From Chelydra serpentina (lineage: Eukaryota > Chordata > Testudines > Chelydridae): DNA of 64,000 nucleotides. The notes below the pieces were generated by a model, which made no database searches, was not told the origin of the DNA, and was given only the letters and a program-made list of their open reading frames with translations. The position numbers and the translations under genes are program-made. This document shows positions 24,421 through 33,672 of this stretch, piece after piece. The stretch's first letter is position 1, and every line of letters starts with the position of its first letter. The stretch covers positions 125,672,001-125,736,000 of the forward strand of contig JBAIAC010000008.1 in the NCBI GenBank assembly GCA_037349315.1, in the 5' to 3' direction.

Positions 24421-25702
24421 TTGTCCTGTGATTAGTCACTGAAGTCACATGGCAGTTTCTGCGCCATGACTGGATCATAGTAGTTTTATAAACATGAAGA
24501 GTCTCCTTTTTCTGCTCACCAATTATCTGCAAAAAGGTCACGATTTTTTTACAAATGTACTTGCTAGTCAATATTTGACATTTGAGTCAATAAAAACAAT
24601 CTTTTCTAAATAGTCGTGAGCGTACTTCCCATGTTAATACTCATGCAAATGTATCTGAATGTTTACCTGAGATACTGTTGCTTTGCACAAACTTTCTTAT
24701 GAATAAAAAACTAACTTAGGCAAAGGTTCACAAAAAAATAGTTGGTATTTATACTCTCCCTTAAGAGAAACAATGGGTTTTATTCTCAAGAATATTTTTT
24801 GGAGGGGGGGGGGGGGGAGAACACGACTATAGTTGCCAAACTCCAGTTACTGACGTCAAAACAATTTTGAGTTTGTACAAATGCTAAAGGGGGGGAGGAG
24901 GGGGAGGGGGAAAGAAAAAAAAGCTTTAAATCCCATCACATGCTTCATAATTGAGGGTTCTTTGCCCAGAGTTTCATCATGGATCTTTGTTACAGTATTG
25001 AAAATAGAATGTACATTCACACTGGGCCAAATTTTTATGATGTAAGTGGGTGGAACTTTGAAGTCCCATTTGCCTCAGCAGAGAATTTAGCCTATAACAT
25101 CTAAAGTTGTTTTAAGGTAAAATATAAAGAAGATTAACTTTTTACTATTCAAAAGGATGGCACCCTTCCTCCAATATAGTCATATTATTTATATTGGGAA
25201 AGCCAGGAAAATTCTCACTCAGTTACCTGCTCCCTGACTCTAAATTGTCTAATAATTTTCCAGCCACGAATGTATTTTCTCTGGCTCGCCTATATACTTC
25301 TCTATACTTTGCATTATAACAAGTTAAATATGGTAAAACTAGAGATGGCATTAAGCCTCAACATTTGGATCCAGAGTGATTAGCATGGTATAAATACCTT
25401 GGCAGACAGACACACACACACACAAAATATCTTATGTAAATAGAAATTGGGATTTTAAAACATTGCAAAATCTCCAATCCAAGATTTATGGTTTAGGCTC
25501 ATCTCTAGTTACAAAACATACTATATACCTTGGTCCACAGTTATGAAGTCCTTTTTGTTGCTTGTCTGTCCTACCCCTTGTACCTCTCTGTTTTTAAGGA
25601 ATTTCAAAAACATAGGGTAGGGCAAGTTAGTTTCTTTGGTGATGGACAAGTTAGCACTTTGCAAGGAATTTCAGAGAGCTAAATACAACAATAGTTTAAT
25701 CA
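24421..25702. other. Intronic stretch, simple repeats
   Basis: G14 run at 24804-24817, GGGGGAGG-rich stretch near 24890-24915, short (CA)n near 25410-25425, and an inverted pair (CTAGAGATGGCATTAAGCCTC at 25339 with GGTTTAGGCTCATCTCTAG ending 25508) that looks like an old MITE. No gene. Confidence 0.6.
25339..25509. mobile_element. Probable old MITE (CTAGAGATGG ends)
   Basis: The termini are imperfect inverted repeats, and GGATCC/GATCC-like words near each end fit. Degenerate single ends of the same type occur near 1291, 2357, 8250 and 30410. Confidence 0.45.
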
Positions 25703-25821
25703 GGCCCTGGCTACACTCACGAGTTACAGCGCAATAAAACTGCCTGCAGCGCTGCAACTCACTAACTGGCTACACTCGCAAGGCACGTGCAGCGCTGCAT
25801 CTCCTCAGGTACAGCGCTGCA
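25703..25821 (+). repeat. Left TIR and subterminal repeat cluster of the Harbinger element
   Basis: The terminal GGCCCTGGCTACACTCACGAG is followed by three near-identical 12-bp palindromes: TGCAGCGCTGCA at 25745-25756, the same at 25788-25799, and TACAGCGCTGCA at 25810-25821. A second copy of the terminal motif lies at 25768-25780. These are likely protein-binding sites; that role is inferred. Confidence 0.75.
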
Positions 25822-26105
25822 GGTACTCCACCTCCCCGAGAGGAATAACGTTTGTTGCGCTGCTGCTGGTGCGCTGCGGCTACAGTGTGGTCACCCAATG
25901 CGCTGTTATTGGCCTCCAGAAGTATTCGGAAGTATCCCACAACGCCTGTTCTAGCCACTCTGGTCATCAATTAGCACTCTACTGCCCTGGCCTCAGGTGA
26001 CCAACCGCCACTCCGACCCTTTAAATTCCTTTGGAATTTTAAATATCCCCTTCCTGTTTGCTCAGCCAGGCGTGGAGTGCTCTCAGCGCATCTTTCCAGG
26101 TAACC

Positions 26106-26649
26106 ATGCCTCCATGTGCGAGACGAGCCCCAGTATGGAGCAATGGCGAGCTGCTGGACCTCATCGCTGTTTGGGGGGAGGAAGCTGTCCAGTCCCAGCT
26201 GCGATCCAGCCGGAGGAATTTCGATACTTTCGGCCAGATATCAAGGGCCATGATTGAAAGGGGCCATGACCGGGACGCAATGCAGTGCAGGATACAAGTA
26301 AAGGAGCTGCAGAGTGCGTACCGCAAAGCCCGCAAGGCAAACAAGCGCTCGGGTGCTCCCCCCAAAACCTGCCGATTCTACGAAGAGCTGGATGCAATAC
26401 TTGGGGTTGACCCCACTACTGTTCTGAGCACCACCGTGGACACGGGAGAGCGGGATGAGGAGGAGGAGGAGGAGGAGGAGGAGGAGGAGGAGGGGGTTGA
26501 AGAAAACAGAAGCGAGGGTGCTGTGGCTGGGGGAGACACCCCTGACTCCCTGGGTGCATGCAGCCAGGAGCTCTTCTCGAGCCAGGAGGAAGGGAGCCAG
26601 TCGCAGCAGCCGGTACGCGCTGGGAGAGAAAGAGAAGAACAGGTTCGCG
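26106..26649 (+). CDS. Harbinger Myb/SANT-like protein, exon 1
   Basis: Encodes the DNA-binding accessory protein of the transposon. I chose the ATG at 26106 (MPPCARRAPVWSNGELLDL) because the Myb/SANT-like trihelix starts directly after it; an in-frame ATG at 26058 would add 16 residues. The domain spans about residues 10-75, with Trp11, Trp23 and the RGHDRD...C...VKEL helix visible. Residues after about 118 form a run of 13 Glu encoded by (GAG)n, then a Ser/Gln-rich acidic linker. The exon ends phase 1 at GCG followed by GTAAGC at 26650; the remaining G joins AT of exon 2 to give Asp. Without splicing the frame runs on to a stop at 26732. Confidence 0.88.
26450..26495 (+). repeat. (GAG)n trinucleotide repeat coding poly-Glu
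   Basis: A near-perfect GAG/GAGGAG array inside Myb exon 1 gives 13 consecutive Glu. It is prone to length change, and its antisense frames (poly-Ser/Pro) are artefacts. Confidence 0.9.
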
Positions 26650-26659
26650 GTAAGCAGCT

Positions 26660-26665
26660 TTTATT
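26660..26665 (-). terminator. Poly(A) signal of the nested antisense gene
   Basis: AATAAA on the minus strand, 64 nt past the TAG at 26729 and about 10 bp inside the Myb intron, next to the Myb exon 1 donor. This position lets the nested transcript end before it runs into Myb exon 1. Confidence 0.6.
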
Positions 26666-26728
26666 TTCGGGAAGGAGTTTTTTCGGTGTGGGGTCCTTGG
26701 GCGAGGAGGGTTTGGGCTGCATGCATGC

Positions 26729-27031
26729 CTAGATGCGGAAGAGCGCATTGATGTGGTCTATCACATCGGAGAAATTGGCCATTGTAATCTCTTCGAAAGT
26801 CTCAGCCAGGACGTGGGCAATGTGCTTGCGCAGGTTCATTGGGAGAGCCGCCGTGGTCCTTGTCCCAGTCAGGGTAACGTGTCCGCGCCACTGTGCCGCG
26901 AGGGGCGGGGGGACCATTGCTGCACACAGGGAAGCTGCATATGGGCCAGGGCGGAAGCCGCATTGCAGTAGAAGACCCTCCCTTGCTTCCCCGGACACCC
27001 TCAGCAGCGAGATATCTTCCAGGACGAACTC
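26729..27031 (-). CDS. Nested antisense gene, terminal exon: novel 101-aa protein
   Basis: The exon begins after acceptor CATTTTCCACAG (AG at 27033-27032) at a codon boundary and stays open for 100 codons to TAG at 26731-26729. With the ATG from the upstream exon the protein begins MEFVLEDISLLRVSGEAREG and ends DVIDHINALFRI. Its middle is Pro/Ala-rich; the last 38 residues look like two or three amphipathic helices (LRKHIAHVLAETFEEITMAN ...). No signal peptide, membrane span or known motif. Intron length is 131 nt, phase 0. A poly(A) signal follows at 26665-26660. The gene lies wholly in the intron of the plus-strand Myb gene and on the same strand as the transposase. An alternative is that it is a downstream, alternatively spliced exon of the transposase transcript. 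Function unknown. Confidence 0.62.
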   Translation of the reverse strand, partial: EFVLEDISLLRVSGEAREGLLLQCGFRPGPYAASLCAAMVPPPLAAQWRGHVTLTGTRTTAALPMNLRKHIAHVLAETFEEITMANFSDVIDHINALFRI

Positions 27032-27162
27032 CTGTGGAAAATGTGGGGATAGTGTTCAGTGTAGGTTCCCCCTGCAGCTGTTGGCTCTCCCCAAGGCACA
27101 GAAACCCGTCAGACAGTACATCCGCGAAACAATCAGTCCCCCTTTGCCCTGTGTTTACTCAC

Positions 27163-27320
27163 CATTTTGGGGCTCCCGTGGGTTCTGTGCGCTCTGTTTG
27201 GGACGGGAAAATTGTGCTGTTTTGGAGACTGTGTGTGCCCTCCTTAAGTGTGGGGGACTCATTGCTCTGTCTGGCATAAAACAATGATGCCTCTGTTAAA
27301 TGTTGCATTTTGCCTTCCAG
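27163..27320 (-). other. Proposed 5' exon of a nested antisense gene, ending in ATG
   Basis: On the minus strand the exon ends CCCCAAAATG (ATG at 27165-27163) immediately before donor GTGAGT (27162-27157). After splicing the start context is AAAATGG, with A at -3 and G at +4. An in-frame TAA lies upstream at 27246-27244 with no other in-frame ATG between, so this ATG is a defined start. The true 5' end is not visible; it should lie before 27320 if the gene is confined to the Myb intron. Out-of-frame ATGs exist upstream. Confidence 0.6.
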
Positions 27321-27891
27321 ATGCAACCTTGAGATCTCCGCCATCCTTCTTATCACCGGCTGAGAGACTACAAAGGCTCAGGAAGAGGCCCAGAAGAACG
27401 AAAGAAGACATGCTGCAGGAAGTTATGAACCAGTCTCTTAAAGAGAATCAAAAGGCTCGGGAGTGGAGGGAGAGTGAAAGCAGGCTCCGCCAGGAAAACG
27501 CAGCGCAGCGGCAGCAAAGCATGCAGCTCCGGCACGAAAGCACAAAGGAGCTGATTAGCATCATGGCGCGTCAAGCGGACTCTATCCAGGCGCTCGTCGC
27601 CATGCAGGCGGAGCAGTACCGCACCCGCCCCCCCCCCCTGCAGCCAGTGTCCCAACACACTTGTGCCCCATGTCACCACCTGCCCACTTCACCCAACATA
27701 CAAGTTCTTATCGCCCACACCAGATGCCCCCAACACCTGTAGCTTCACCAGACAGCCCTGGAAACTATGACCCTTACCCACTGCACTCAACCCCCATCCC
27801 GAATTATAGACATCCTGAGGTCCAGCACTCACTGCACAGCACTCCAGACAGGAAGCCCGAGTATGAAAGCAGGACATACCATACCCTGTGA
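27321..27891 (+). CDS. Harbinger Myb/SANT-like protein, exon 2 (frameshifted)
   Basis: Follows the acceptor TTTTGCCTTCCAG (ends 27320). It continues DATLRSPPSFLSPAERLQRL, then a basic stretch (RKRPRRTKEDM) and an amphipathic coiled-coil-like helix (EVMNQSLKENQKAREWRESE ... ELISIMARQADSIQALVAMQ). The frame from exon 1 ends at 27742 after a poorly ordered tail (321 aa in all), whereas the family-like Pro-rich C-terminus (PPTPVASPDSPGNYDPYPLH ... YHTL) is in the neighbouring frame, ending at 27891. The switch lies in or near the CCCC run at 27666-27669, as if one C were missing; the total would then be about 371 aa. It may be a real mutation or a homopolymer error. Confidence 0.82.
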
Positions 27892-27981
27892 TTGAACCCT
27901 TCCCCACACCATCCACCACCCCCTTGCCCTTTCTGTCTCACAAGCAGTTGTGTTTCTTTTTAATACATGTATTTTCTCTGT

Positions 27982-27987
27982 AATAAA
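27982..27987 (+). terminator. Poly(A) signal of the Myb-like gene
   Basis: AATAAA about 90 bp after the in-family stop at 27891 and about 240 bp after the frame-1 stop at 27742. It faces the transposase signal at 28014-28019. Confidence 0.75.
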
Positions 27988-28013
27988 CGGATTCTTTAGA
28001 TGTGCAAATAGTC

Positions 28014-28019
28014 TTTATT
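28014..28019 (-). terminator. Poly(A) signal of the Harbinger transposase
   Basis: AATAAA on the minus strand, 145 nt past the transposase stop. It lies about 27 bp from the opposing Myb signal, so the two 3' ends meet or overlap. Confidence 0.75.
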
Positions 28020-28163
28020 ATTGCATAAGGAAAAAAGATACCTTAGCCCAGGAAAGAAACAGGCAACACAAGTGAGCTGAGCAAACACAAATCAGCTTAG
28101 CAAAGACAGATAACTGATAACATTGGAACCACTTCACTTCAGGGTCGTGCAGGGCAGCACACA

Positions 28164-29411
28164 TTACTGGTGGTTGTCAGCCTCAAATTTCTCCCTCAAG
28201 GCATCCCTAATCCTTGCAGCCCCACGCTGGGCCCCTGTAATAGCCCTGCTCTCTGGCTGTGCAAATTCAGCCTCCAGGTGTTGAACCTCTGAGGTCCACG
28301 CCTGAGTGAACATTTCACCCTTCCCTTCACAAATATTATGGAGGGTACAGCATGCGGATATAACCGCGGGGATGCTGTGTTCAGCCAAGTCCAGCTTCCC
28401 ATATAGAGATCGCCAGCGGCCCTTCAAACGGCCAAAAGCACACTCCACAGTCATTCTGCACCGGCTCAGCCTGTAGTTGAACCATTCCTTGCTGGTGTCA
28501 AGGCTCCCTGTGTAGGGTTTCATGAGCCATGGCATTAAAGGGTACGTGGGGTCTCCAAGGATCACAGTGGGCATTTGAATTTCCCCTACCGTGATCTTCC
28601 GGTCTGGGAAAAAAGTCCCGGACTGCATCTTCCGGAACAGGGCAGTGTTCCGAAAGATGCGTGCATCATGCACCTTTCCGGGCCAGCCTGTGTTGATGTC
28701 AATGAAACGCCCACGGTGATCCACAAGCGCCTGGAGAACCATGGAGAAATACCCCTTCCGATGAATGTACTCGGATGCTAGGTGGGGTGGTGCCAGAATA
28801 GGAATATGCATCCCATCTATAGCCCCTCCGCAGTTAGGGAAACCCATTTGTTCAAAGCCAGCCACAATGTCCTGCACGTTACACGGAGTCACGGTTCTTC
28901 TGAGCAGGATGCGATTAATGGCCTTGCAAACTTGCATCAGCACGATCCCAACGGTCGACTTTCCCACTCCAAACTGGTTCGCTACTGATCGATAGCAGTC
29001 CGGAGTTGCGAGCTTCCAGATTGCAATAGCCACCCGCTTCTCCACCGTCAGGGCAGCTCTCAATCTTGTGTCCTTGCACCGCAGGGCGGGGGCGAGCTCC
29101 TCACACAGTCCCATGAAAGTATCTTTTCTCATTCGAAAGTTCTGCACCCACTGCTCGTCATCCCAGACTTGCATGACAATGTGATCCCACCACTCTGTGC
29201 TGGTTTCCCGAGCCCAAAAGCGGCGTTCCACGGTGCATAGCATGTCCGTGAATACCACAAGCAAGTTAGTGTCGTACGCGTTTTGCGTGACAATGTCATC
29301 GTCATCGTCGGACTCCTCGCTGTCACTGTGGATCTTAAGGAACAGCTCGACTGCCAAACGTGACGTGCTGGCGAGACTCGTCAGTATTTTGCTCACCAGG
29401 TCTGGATCCAT
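28164..29411 (-). CDS. PIF/Harbinger DDE transposase (HARBI1-like nuclease)
   Basis: An intronless, uninterrupted 415-codon frame. ATG at 29411 has a good context (AAAATGG). It cuts and rejoins transposon ends with a DDE catalytic core. Visible features: acidic patch at residues 30-39; a helix-turn-helix-like region about 120-170 (YRSVANQFGVGKSTVGIVLM); the DDE_Tnp_4 core about 190-360 with GGAIDGMHI (Asp199), the conserved GWPGKVHDARIF block, ILGDPTYPLMPW (Asp287) and TVECAFGRLKGRW (Glu323). Length and motif spacing match HARBI1-like enzymes. The start residue sits inside the right arm of the element, about 380 bp from its end. All three catalytic residues are present, so the enzyme could be functional. 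The minus-strand 29326-29129 frame and the plus-strand frames across it are shadows. Confidence 0.95.
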   Translation of the reverse strand: MDPDLVSKILTSLASTSRLAVELFLKIHSDSEESDDDDDIVTQNAYDTNLLVVFTDMLCTVERRFWARETSTEWWDHIVMQVWDDEQWVQNFRMRKDTFMGLCEELAPALRCKDTRLRAALTVEKRVAIAIWKLATPDCYRSVANQFGVGKSTVGIVLMQVCKAINRILLRRTVTPCNVQDIVAGFEQMGFPNCGGAIDGMHIPILAPPHLASEYIHRKGYFSMVLQALVDHRGRFIDINTGWPGKVHDARIFRNTALFRKMQSGTFFPDRKITVGEIQMPTVILGDPTYPLMPWLMKPYTGSLDTSKEWFNYRLSRCRMTVECAFGRLKGRWRSLYGKLDLAEHSIPAVISACCTLHNICEGKGEMFTQAWTSEVQHLEAEFAQPESRAITGAQRGAARIRDALREKFEADNHQ

Positions 29412-29712
29412 TTTCCCGCTGACCGAAACGGAGCACAGATCGCGCTACAAAGAAACCGTTGAAAGATGGCGCAAATTGTGGCCGGAAACACAGGGATTGC
29501 TGGGATGCAAAGCGATGCATCACGGGGCGTTGGGACAGGACCCAGAATGCACCATACCCCACGCCCCCTTCCCACAACCCACGGCGCCAGAATTGGAAGA
29601 GGTGTTCTGTGGGATACCTGCCCATAATGCACCTCTCCCAAAACCGCTGCAAGTGCCGCAAATGTAGCCACGTTAGTGCTCGTTACTGCGCTGGCGGCTG
29701 CCAGTGTGGACA

Positions 29713-29793
29713 GGCTGCAGCGCTTTCCCTACTCAGCTGTACGAACACGGGTTTAACTAACAGCGCTGTACATCTGCAAGTGTAGCCAAGGCC
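29713..29793 (-). repeat. Right TIR and subterminal repeats of the Harbinger element
   Basis: Reads inward on the minus strand as GGCCTTGGCTACACTTGCAG, then TGTACAGCGCTGTTA (29758-29772) and AGCGCTGCAGCC (29713-29724). It shares the AGCGCT core with the left end. Confidence 0.75.
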
Positions 29794-30676
29794 TCATACT
29801 AAGTAGGCCCTTGGCTGTAAACATTGTTTGACTTACCTCTGCCACTTCTGCACAAGTGTTCTGAGGTCAAGGGGAAACTTAGGAGTATGCGTAGATGTAC
29901 TTCATACTATGCAGTTGATATTTTATTAGCTAATTATTCTTTTCAACGGTTCAAGTAAAATATTCTGAGAAATCAATACATTCATTTTCTCACACATTCT
30001 GTTTAGATCAGCTGATTAGGGAAAAAATAGTCAAGACATTCATTTCTAGCTCTTAGACTGTAAATACAAGCAAGGCAATACCACTCATTCCCCATCAACA
30101 CAATATTGACATTCTGGCCACACAGTCCATGAAACAAAGGAGACATTGTTCATTCAGGGTCCTAAATTGACTCGTCAAAAAAAATCTAGAAAACCACCAA
30201 AATCCCAGATCCGAAGCCATGTTCAGATCAGATTTCACAGCGCATGCCTCTCTCTTTAACTCAATGAATCCAAAACAGGAAAAAGCCGTAAAAATTGGAA
30301 GAATTCAAATTTGGATTTCAAACCTCCAATTATATGAGTGTTTGGATCAAAGGTTTTGATGTGGCCGGTTATGACATTTGGATTGAGAGTTTTGCTTTAG
30401 GCCCATCCCTGCAAAATAATGATTTGATATATGTAGTGGATTAAGACATCACTTTTGCCACATGGATGAGTATTATCATTAGGATCTCAACATACTCTCT
30501 GACTGTGGAATTTGCCATGAAATACCACAGGTTTGTTACTTTTTAGTTTTTTCAGAAAACATTTAGTTAGTCCTAATGGTTATGAAGAAAACCTTGAAAA
30601 AGGGAACAGGTATAAATGGATGCAGAGTTGCCTTCCTCAGACTGCAGAGAGACAGCAATAATAAACTTAAGTCCTG

Positions 30677-30951
30677 AGCTACATACAGATTTTGTACCAG
30701 TAAAGCTACCTCAGTTAGGGGTGCTATTTTTAGTGAAACAATTATACCGGAACCACCACGCTAGTGTGGACCCAGTTATACTGGTACAAAGGGGCCTTAT
30801 ACCAGTATATCTTATTCCTCTTCCTGTATGGGGATACGCTGCATTGGTATAAGGCACCTTTGTATAATTGTGTCCCCACTAGGAGAGATGCACTGCTTTA
30901 GCTATACCGGTGTATAGTTAAAGAGGTAGAACTTTTGTGCATAGATAAGGC
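30677..30951. mobile_element. Probable MITE with palindromic TATACCGGT motifs
   Basis: The left part (ATACAGATTTTGTACCAG, ATTATACCGGAACC) and right part (GCTATACCGGTGTATAG, GGTAGAACTTTTGTGCATAG) are loosely inverted; CTTATACCAG and CTGGTACAAAGG repeat in the centre. A related fragment with CTAGTATAACTGCATCTACA is at about 37140-37240. Boundaries uncertain. Confidence 0.5.
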
Positions 30952-31244
30952 CAAAGACAAGATTGTGAGCTGCTCCATACATCAACAGGTTATTAATTGT
31001 GAAGACTAAAAAGGATAAAGTTAAACGTTAATATTGTTAACTATGTCACTACTGAACATTTTAGAGTAAACATCCAGCTAATGTGCTAATCCTACATCAC
31101 CTCCCATAAAGCTCAAAATGATCTTTACACGAGTGCCAAAACTTGCAACTTTCCCAGTTGAGAATACAGACTCTGTGGCACACTGGCTACTGACACATTG
31201 GAATATATAGGCTAGGCAACTGAATATTTACCTGAAACTACCAC

Positions 31245-31597
31245 AGGATTGCCAACTGCCACATTACAGTGCTACGGTAATAAGGGGGCTTTGCACTGGA
31301 TTAATATGCTGAAACTTGAGTATAGTTGGGCCAACTTTCGTGATTTTATCATAAGTCTCATGATACTTGATATGTTTCTTAAAGCCACCTTGCTGCAAGC
31401 CATGTGAATGCCTGAGAAACTTAACTCTTAAAAAAAAAAAAAAAAAAAGTACATTTCTAGCCTTCGTGTTTACAGAGAAAAAGTTTGAAAATGTGATCTG
31501 AGTGCACCGTTAAGGCTTCAAACCGCAGGAGGTAAATAAAAAGAACCCAAAATGTCAAAATCTCATTCTTTCCAATCATCTGGAATACTGCTATGGG
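31245..31597. repeat. Dispersed repeat copy B (GGATTGCCAACTG ... TGGAATACTGC)
   Basis: Collinear with the 185-375 copy over GAAAATGTGA, GCAGGAGGTAAATAAAAAGA and the terminal part. Inverted short ends. Includes an A19 tract at 31430-31448. Confidence 0.45.
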
Positions 31598-33156
31598 AAG
31601 GGCTCTGCAGGCATTCCCACCCTGCAGCATAAGTTTCTGGGTTTCCCCGTCTTGGCGATCTGAAACTAAAGGAGGATAAAACTTGGCATGTTTGTGAACT
31701 TGGTTTTCAAGAATTCCCCCTCTCCAATTAAAACATTAAAGTTATAAAGCTGAAAAAACGTAATAGCTCTAGCTCATTTGGGCCCAATTTTCAGATTTTG
31801 TCCTACTAAACTCAAATCATGCCTCAGGGCTTTTTTGTTTGGTTGAGTGGTGATGGTTTTATTTTAAAGCACTTTATCAAGAGTTTGTAAAGGAGATTTG
31901 TGAGCAGTTTATTTTACATGATGAATTTGATAATCTGATCGGTCCTTTACATCTCTAATTACTATGAGTCTAATGCAAAACAATTTACCCTAGTTAACAG
32001 ATGACCTTAGTCACTAATCAAATGACATTTCTGGAGTCATTAAATGTTTGACAAGGGGAACTAACATTTTCTAGGTATACAGTTCAAGTTATGAAATAAT
32101 TTCTACGTTTGAAAAATATTTACTGAGCGTATGCAGTAGTTTTAAAAAACAAAACTATTACGCTAGACCTTGAACATAAGTTTGTACCAGACAGATGTTG
32201 AAAAATAGTATAAATGACAATAGGGCTTTTTTGCACCACCACTGTTTTAGGAACCAACCCTGCATGGTGCTGAGTACCTTCAGTTCCTATGGTCTGGTCC
32301 TGGTCTCACTAAAGTTAATGGCAATACATCTATTGACTTCAATGGGGATGAAATCCTGCCTGCTGAATGCTATCCAGGATCAGGCTTTAACTAGCAGTAT
32401 GTTAGCTGCAAAACACAAATGCAGTGCTTGAAAAAAACTCTCCTCAACATGCCATACTGGTGAGTAGCAAAAAAACCTCTGTTATTAGTGCAACCAGACA
32501 TTGTTCTTAACAGTGTCTAATGCTATCGGTTGCTTTGATTGAGGGCTGCATGTGCTATAGTGCCTAGACATTACTGGGCTGAGTCAACTGTCCCATGGCA
32601 GTCTTAACTTCAGGCTTGCCTTCTCATTCTGAAGGCTATTTTAAAGCCCTCTTTCACATATATCATTATGGGTCTGGCAAAATGAAAGCCATAGCTATAC
32701 TAAGTATAATGTTTAACAAAAGTTTCTACTGTCCCTTTGATATACTTGCACTTCTGGTAAATACATCTGAGTGTTTTCATCACAGAGTTTTAGGCATATT
32801 GCTGGCAAACAACAAATCTGTACCCCTACTTATAACTGTTAAACTTTTTTTTCCCCCATGAAAACTCACAGGCAGGTCATTTAGAACAGATAGTATATCT
32901 AGCAGACTGGGGAAAACCCTATGGCTCAGAAACAAGCAGAAGGGTTTATCACTGTGTTCACTGATAGATCTACAGATATGTCCATGGCAGAGCACTCATC
33001 TCTGTACATTGAACTTGCATAAGATGGGAAATTTTATATTCTCTTTGATGACCTGTAGACTTGGAATCTGGGATAGCTGAGGGAATAAAAATGGCTGTAG
33101 GAGTTGTGTGGGTTAATGCAGAAGAACTCAAATAAAAACTAGTTGGCCTGAATATA

Positions 33157-33555
33157 GGGTGACCAGATGTCCCGATAAAATCTGGACTTGTCCCGATTTT
33201 GAGCTGTTTGTCCTGCGTCCCGACCAAAGTACGGTCGGGATGCCATTTGTCCCGATATTTTGTTTTGGGACCTTCTTTTTTTCTCACTTCAGCGGTGGTG
33301 ACAGGTAAGGGGAGCGACTTTTCAATTGTTAAACTTACCCAGCACGTCCAGGTCTTTGGCGGCATTTCAGTCGCTGACGGTCTTCAGGCAGCACTTCGGC
33401 GGCGGGTACTTCTTTCTTCGGTGGCAAGACTTACTACCCGCCGCCAACGTGCCACCGACAACCGTCAGCGACTGAAGGACTTGCCACCGAAGTGCCACAG
33501 AAGACCGGGACGTGCCGGGTGAGTGTCCCAATACCTATCTGTCATCTGGTCACCC
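33157..33555. mobile_element. TA-flanked MITE (GGGTGACCAGATG ends), long form with hairpin
   Basis: Ends GGGTGACCAGATGTCCCGAT and CATCTGGTCACCC are inverted, with TA at 33155-33156 and 33556-33557. The interior holds a perfect 16-bp inverted pair, TTCAGTCGCTGACGGT at 33366-33381 and its complement at 33461-33476. Three shorter relatives lie in this window. Confidence 0.85.
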
Positions 33556-33591
33556 TACCTGAATATGTTATTATTAATCATGTTTATTATG

Positions 33592-33672
33592 GTAGTACCT
33601 AGGGACAAACCAAGATCAAGGCCCCATTGTGCTAAACACTGTACAAACGTACAGTCCCTGCCCTGACGAGCT
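33592..33672 (-). repeat. SINE-like fragment (amniote MIR-related)
   Basis: TTATGGTAGTACCTAGGGAC, GGCCCCATTGTGCTAAACAC, then CAGTCCCTGCCCTGACGAGC, a common amniote SINE pattern. Confidence 0.5.

Larger units (their letters stand above)
25703..29793. mobile_element. Complete PIF/Harbinger transposon, potentially autonomous
   Basis: The ends are GGCCCTGGCTACACTC and GTGTAGCCAAGGCC inverted, with TCA at 25700-25702 and 29794-29796. The 4,091-bp element contains an intact minus-strand DDE transposase, a plus-strand two-exon Myb/SANT-like gene convergent with it, and a likely third antisense gene inside the Myb intron. Both ends have subterminal GCAGCGCTGCA-type palindromes, and the left end repeats the terminal motif internally (GGCTACACTCGC at 25768-25779). 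The higher GC and open frames contrast with the surrounding AT-rich intron. In this superfamily the transposase needs the Myb-like partner for nuclear entry and end binding. Confidence 0.95.
29797..33156. other. Intronic stretch with a few old repeats
   Basis: Holds a probable MITE at 30677-30951, repeat copy B at 31245-31597 with an A19 tract, and nothing else that I recognise. No exon. Confidence 0.55.

Noticed and set aside
26378..26748. Minus-strand poly-Ser and poly-Pro frames
   Set aside because: They are antisense translations of the (GAG)n poly-Glu tract in the Myb exon.
26733..27287. 184-codon plus-strand open frame in the Myb intron
   Set aside because: It lies antisense to the proposed nested gene, has no splice logic with the Myb exons and low-quality composition. 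It is best explained as a shadow of the minus-strand coding exon.
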